A DNA stretch of 64,000 nucleotides from Paenibacillus massiliensis 2301065 = DSM 16942 (GTDB lineage: Bacteria; Bacillota; Bacilli; Paenibacillales; Paenibacillaceae): the NCBI RefSeq assembly GCF_000377505.1, contig NZ_KB898193.1:1-64000 (forward strand), written 5' to 3'. Below, in pieces: positions 62,518 to 64,000 of the stretch. Both the position numbers and the translations under genes were made by a program. How positions within the stretch are numbered: position 1 is the stretch's first letter; each line of letters starts with the position of its first letter. The notes under the pieces are model-generated. The model was not told the DNA's origin, searched no databases, and saw only the letters and a list, made by a program, of their open reading frames with translations.

Positions 62518-63516
62518 ATGAAATTACATAAGTTAAAAATAGTCTCGCTGATCCTGGTACTCACCAGCGTACTCGTACTCTTGTGCTGGAGCATGCAGGA
62601 CTACTATCATTCACCGCTGCCCGATAAGGCCGCACATACCCGGACAGCCAATGCGGACAGGCTGGCCAGTCATATTTTCCATACCTCAGCTACACCAGAT
62701 AAGACCTATTATCGCAATCAGGTGATCGTGCTCATGTACCACGATGTCAGCCCGAACCCGGTGGACGATAAATCCATTAGTGTTGCTTCCTTCCGTGCTC
62801 AATTAGAGGCGATGAAGGCGAATCATTTTCAATGGATCTCGATGGAGCAGTATGTGAACTTCGTCCTTCATGGTGCTCCTGTACCGGATAATGCTGTCCT
62901 GCTGACCTTCGATGACGGCTATGAATCGTTCTATACCAGTGCTTATCCTGTGCTGCAGGAATACGGCGCCCCAGCTACCAATTTCGTCATTACCGCTACA
63001 ATAGACAACCCCAAGCATATCGGAGTTGCCAAGCTCTCGTGGGAGCAGATTCGTGAAATGCATGCCAAGGGAATTGATTTCTACAACCACACTAATGATT
63101 CGCACGGGTACGGTTACGTCAATGAAGAGCACACCAAACAAAAGCCGCTACTCATGGCCCCCATTCACTTGAAGGCGCTTGGACGCATGGAGACTCAGGC
63201 TGAATTTGAAGCGAGAGTGCTGAAGGATCTTCGGACGGCCAACAGCTTGCTAGACTCACAACTGAACAATCATCTGCACGTACTCGCCTTTCCTTACGGA
63301 GGACATAATGCAGATACGCTGCGTCTCGCCAAGAGCCTCGGAATTGATGTGACCTTCACGGTGAAGCGGGGAATCAATGTCCCTGGCCAGACCAACGGCT
63401 ACCGAGTCAATGCAGGCGGAATGTATACGAAGGCTGAGGTGCTCATCCAGTACATGAAGCAAGGTGCACCGATGCGACCACTGCCATTCTCAAGAGGCTA
63501 TAACACCACCTCGTAG
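62518..63516 (+). CDS. Polysaccharide deacetylase (PgaB/IcaB-like), membrane-anchored
   Basis: A 332-residue protein with an N-terminal membrane anchor (about 8-27) and a NodB-type carbohydrate esterase 4 domain (about 65-300). Motifs: VIVLMYHDVSPNP (about 69-81), LLTFDDGYESFY (about 123-134, the catalytic and metal Asp), NHTNDSHGYG (about 189-198, metal His) and LAFPYGGHNADTL (about 254-266). It resembles enzymes that deacetylate poly-N-acetylglucosamine. AAAGGG precedes ATG at 62518. A terminator follows. Confidence 0.92.
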   Translation: MKLHKLKIVSLILVLTSVLVLLCWSMQDYYHSPLPDKAAHTRTANADRLASHIFHTSATPDKTYYRNQVIVLMYHDVSPNPVDDKSISVASFRAQLEAMKANHFQWISMEQYVNFVLHGAPVPDNAVLLTFDDGYESFYTSAYPVLQEYGAPATNFVITATIDNPKHIGVAKLSWEQIREMHAKGIDFYNHTNDSHGYGYVNEEHTKQKPLLMAPIHLKALGRMETQAEFEARVLKDLRTANSLLDSQLNNHLHVLAFPYGGHNADTLRLAKSLGIDVTFTVKRGINVPGQTNGYRVNAGGMYTKAEVLIQYMKQGAPMRPLPFSRGYNTTS

Positions 63517-63532
63517 CTTCATAACCCTCACT

Positions 63533-63557
63533 AGCACAGCTATGCTGTGCTTTTTTC
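63533..63557 (+). terminator. Rho-independent terminator
   Basis: AGCACAGC-TAT-GCTGTGCT followed by TTTTT, 16 bp after the deacetylase stop. Confidence 0.92.
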
Positions 63558-63656
63558 TATGCCCACAGCCCACACCGCACAACGAGCGTAAGCCGAGACC
63601 TTCGGCATGTCCTCTACCACTTACCAGCATCATATAGAAGTGTATTTCCCATATAA

Positions 63657-63685
63657 TTAACAGTTCATTAACACAAATATGAACA
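63657..63685 (+). promoter_or_regulatory. PhoP-type direct repeats (Pho box)
   Basis: TTAACA (63657-63662), TTAACA (63668-63673, 11 bp on) and TGAACA (63680-63685, 12 bp on) match the TT(A/T/C)ACA repeats bound by PhoP~P in Bacillus. They lie about 70-95 bp before an alkaline phosphatase gene. Confidence 0.75.
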
Positions 63686-63753
63686 TATGATAATATTTCG
63701 AGTTTATCTTTATATGTAAGTATTTATATTCCACTCATTTCAGGAGGTAGTAT

Positions 63754-64000
63754 ATGTTATCCAAATTCAGCAAAAAGCTGATTCCTGCTACAATTTTATC
63801 AACCGTGATGATGGCCTCATTGCTTCCGGGAGCACAGCCGGCTGCAGCGGCTACCAACACTGGCGAGATCAAGAACGTTATCTTTCTGGTGGGAGACGGT
63901 ATGGGCTTCTCTTACATTACGGCACACCGTTACATGAAGGACAACCCTAACACTCCACAAAAGGAATTGACCGCATTTGATCCATACCTGGTCGGTGCCC
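63754..64000 (+). CDS. Alkaline phosphatase, N-terminal part
   Basis: The first 82 codons are visible; the gene runs off the window. A signal peptide (MLSKFSKKLIPATILSTVMM..., with a likely cleavage after AAA near 33) is followed by KNVIFLVGDGMGFSYITAHRYM, where the D-G-M-G motif holds the first metal Asp of the PhoA/PhoB/PhoD superfamily alkaline phosphatases. AGGAGG lies 6 nt before ATG at 63754. The upstream Pho box supports phosphate-starvation control. Confidence 0.9.
   Translation, partial: MLSKFSKKLIPATILSTVMMASLLPGAQPAAAATNTGEIKNVIFLVGDGMGFSYITAHRYMKDNPNTPQKELTAFDPYLVGA

Overview
The window looks like chromosomal DNA of a facultatively anaerobic, nitrate-respiring member of the Bacillales, most probably Paenibacillus or a close relative. 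The evidence is strong AGGAGG-type ribosome binding sites, frequent GTG and TTG starts, a staphylococcal/bacilli-type nar-nreABC operon, a leucine-type T-box before ilvBHC, an infC-rpmI-rplT operon with an L20-type leader, a BMP-type nucleoside transporter, ytqAB, ywiC, and a YfiT-type (putative bacillithiol) transferase. The genus is an inference from gene content; no rRNA is present.

Layout: 1-293 holds the left end of an IS200/IS605 element. 311-3705 is a two-gene 2-oxoacid:ferredoxin oxidoreductase operon behind a perfect Fnr box. 4054-6710 is moaA and a narK whose product carries a C-terminal PAS domain. 7133-8879 has a possibly broken gene, one small secreted protein and about 650 bp of decayed-looking DNA. 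8880-17614 is narGHJI-nreABC on the minus strand, all translationally coupled. A previously easy-to-miss 59-residue membrane protein is divergent from narG, followed by a cupin-ywiC operon behind a second perfect Fnr box. 19554-23455 is ilvBHC with a T-box leader. 24110-29412 is a glycine-rich protein and nupNOPQ. 29888-31273 is infC-rpmI-rplT, where infC begins with ATT. 31403-35423 is envelope lipid/polysaccharide synthesis (GT2, PAP2, GT28). 35464-37963 is an ATP-grasp/DUF350/lipoprotein operon. 38232-44708 are housekeeping genes (trmB, ytqAB, manA, a lipase-type hydrolase, yfiT). 44903-51179 is odhAB and an ABC exporter. 51476-52730 is an AT-rich GT14 glycosyltransferase island with a gene remnant next to a tRNA-Pro. 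53588-53745 is a candidate structured RNA. 53941-62301 are DUF2087/GIY-YIG, arginase, tandem-GNAT, HD, DedA, small membrane and lipoproteins, a hidden 53-residue gene and an SPFH/NAD-kinase-like pair. The window ends with a polysaccharide deacetylase and the start of an alkaline phosphatase behind PhoP-type repeats.

Regulatory theme: the first 20 kb is an anaerobic respiration region. Two operons (POR and cupin-ywiC) have perfect TGTGA-N6-TCACA Fnr boxes at class II distance from plausible -10 elements, while narG and narK have paired GGG-N4-CCC boxes at matching distances from their -10 elements, fitting control by the NreBC system encoded in the same operon. Oxygen and nitrate signals would thus be split over two promoter classes. 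No CRISPR array, prophage or complete transposon is visible. The best candidates for something under-described are the NarK-PAS fusion, the ATP-grasp/DUF350/GG-tailed lipoprotein operon, the SPFH/NAD-kinase-like pair and the structured RNA at 53588-53745.
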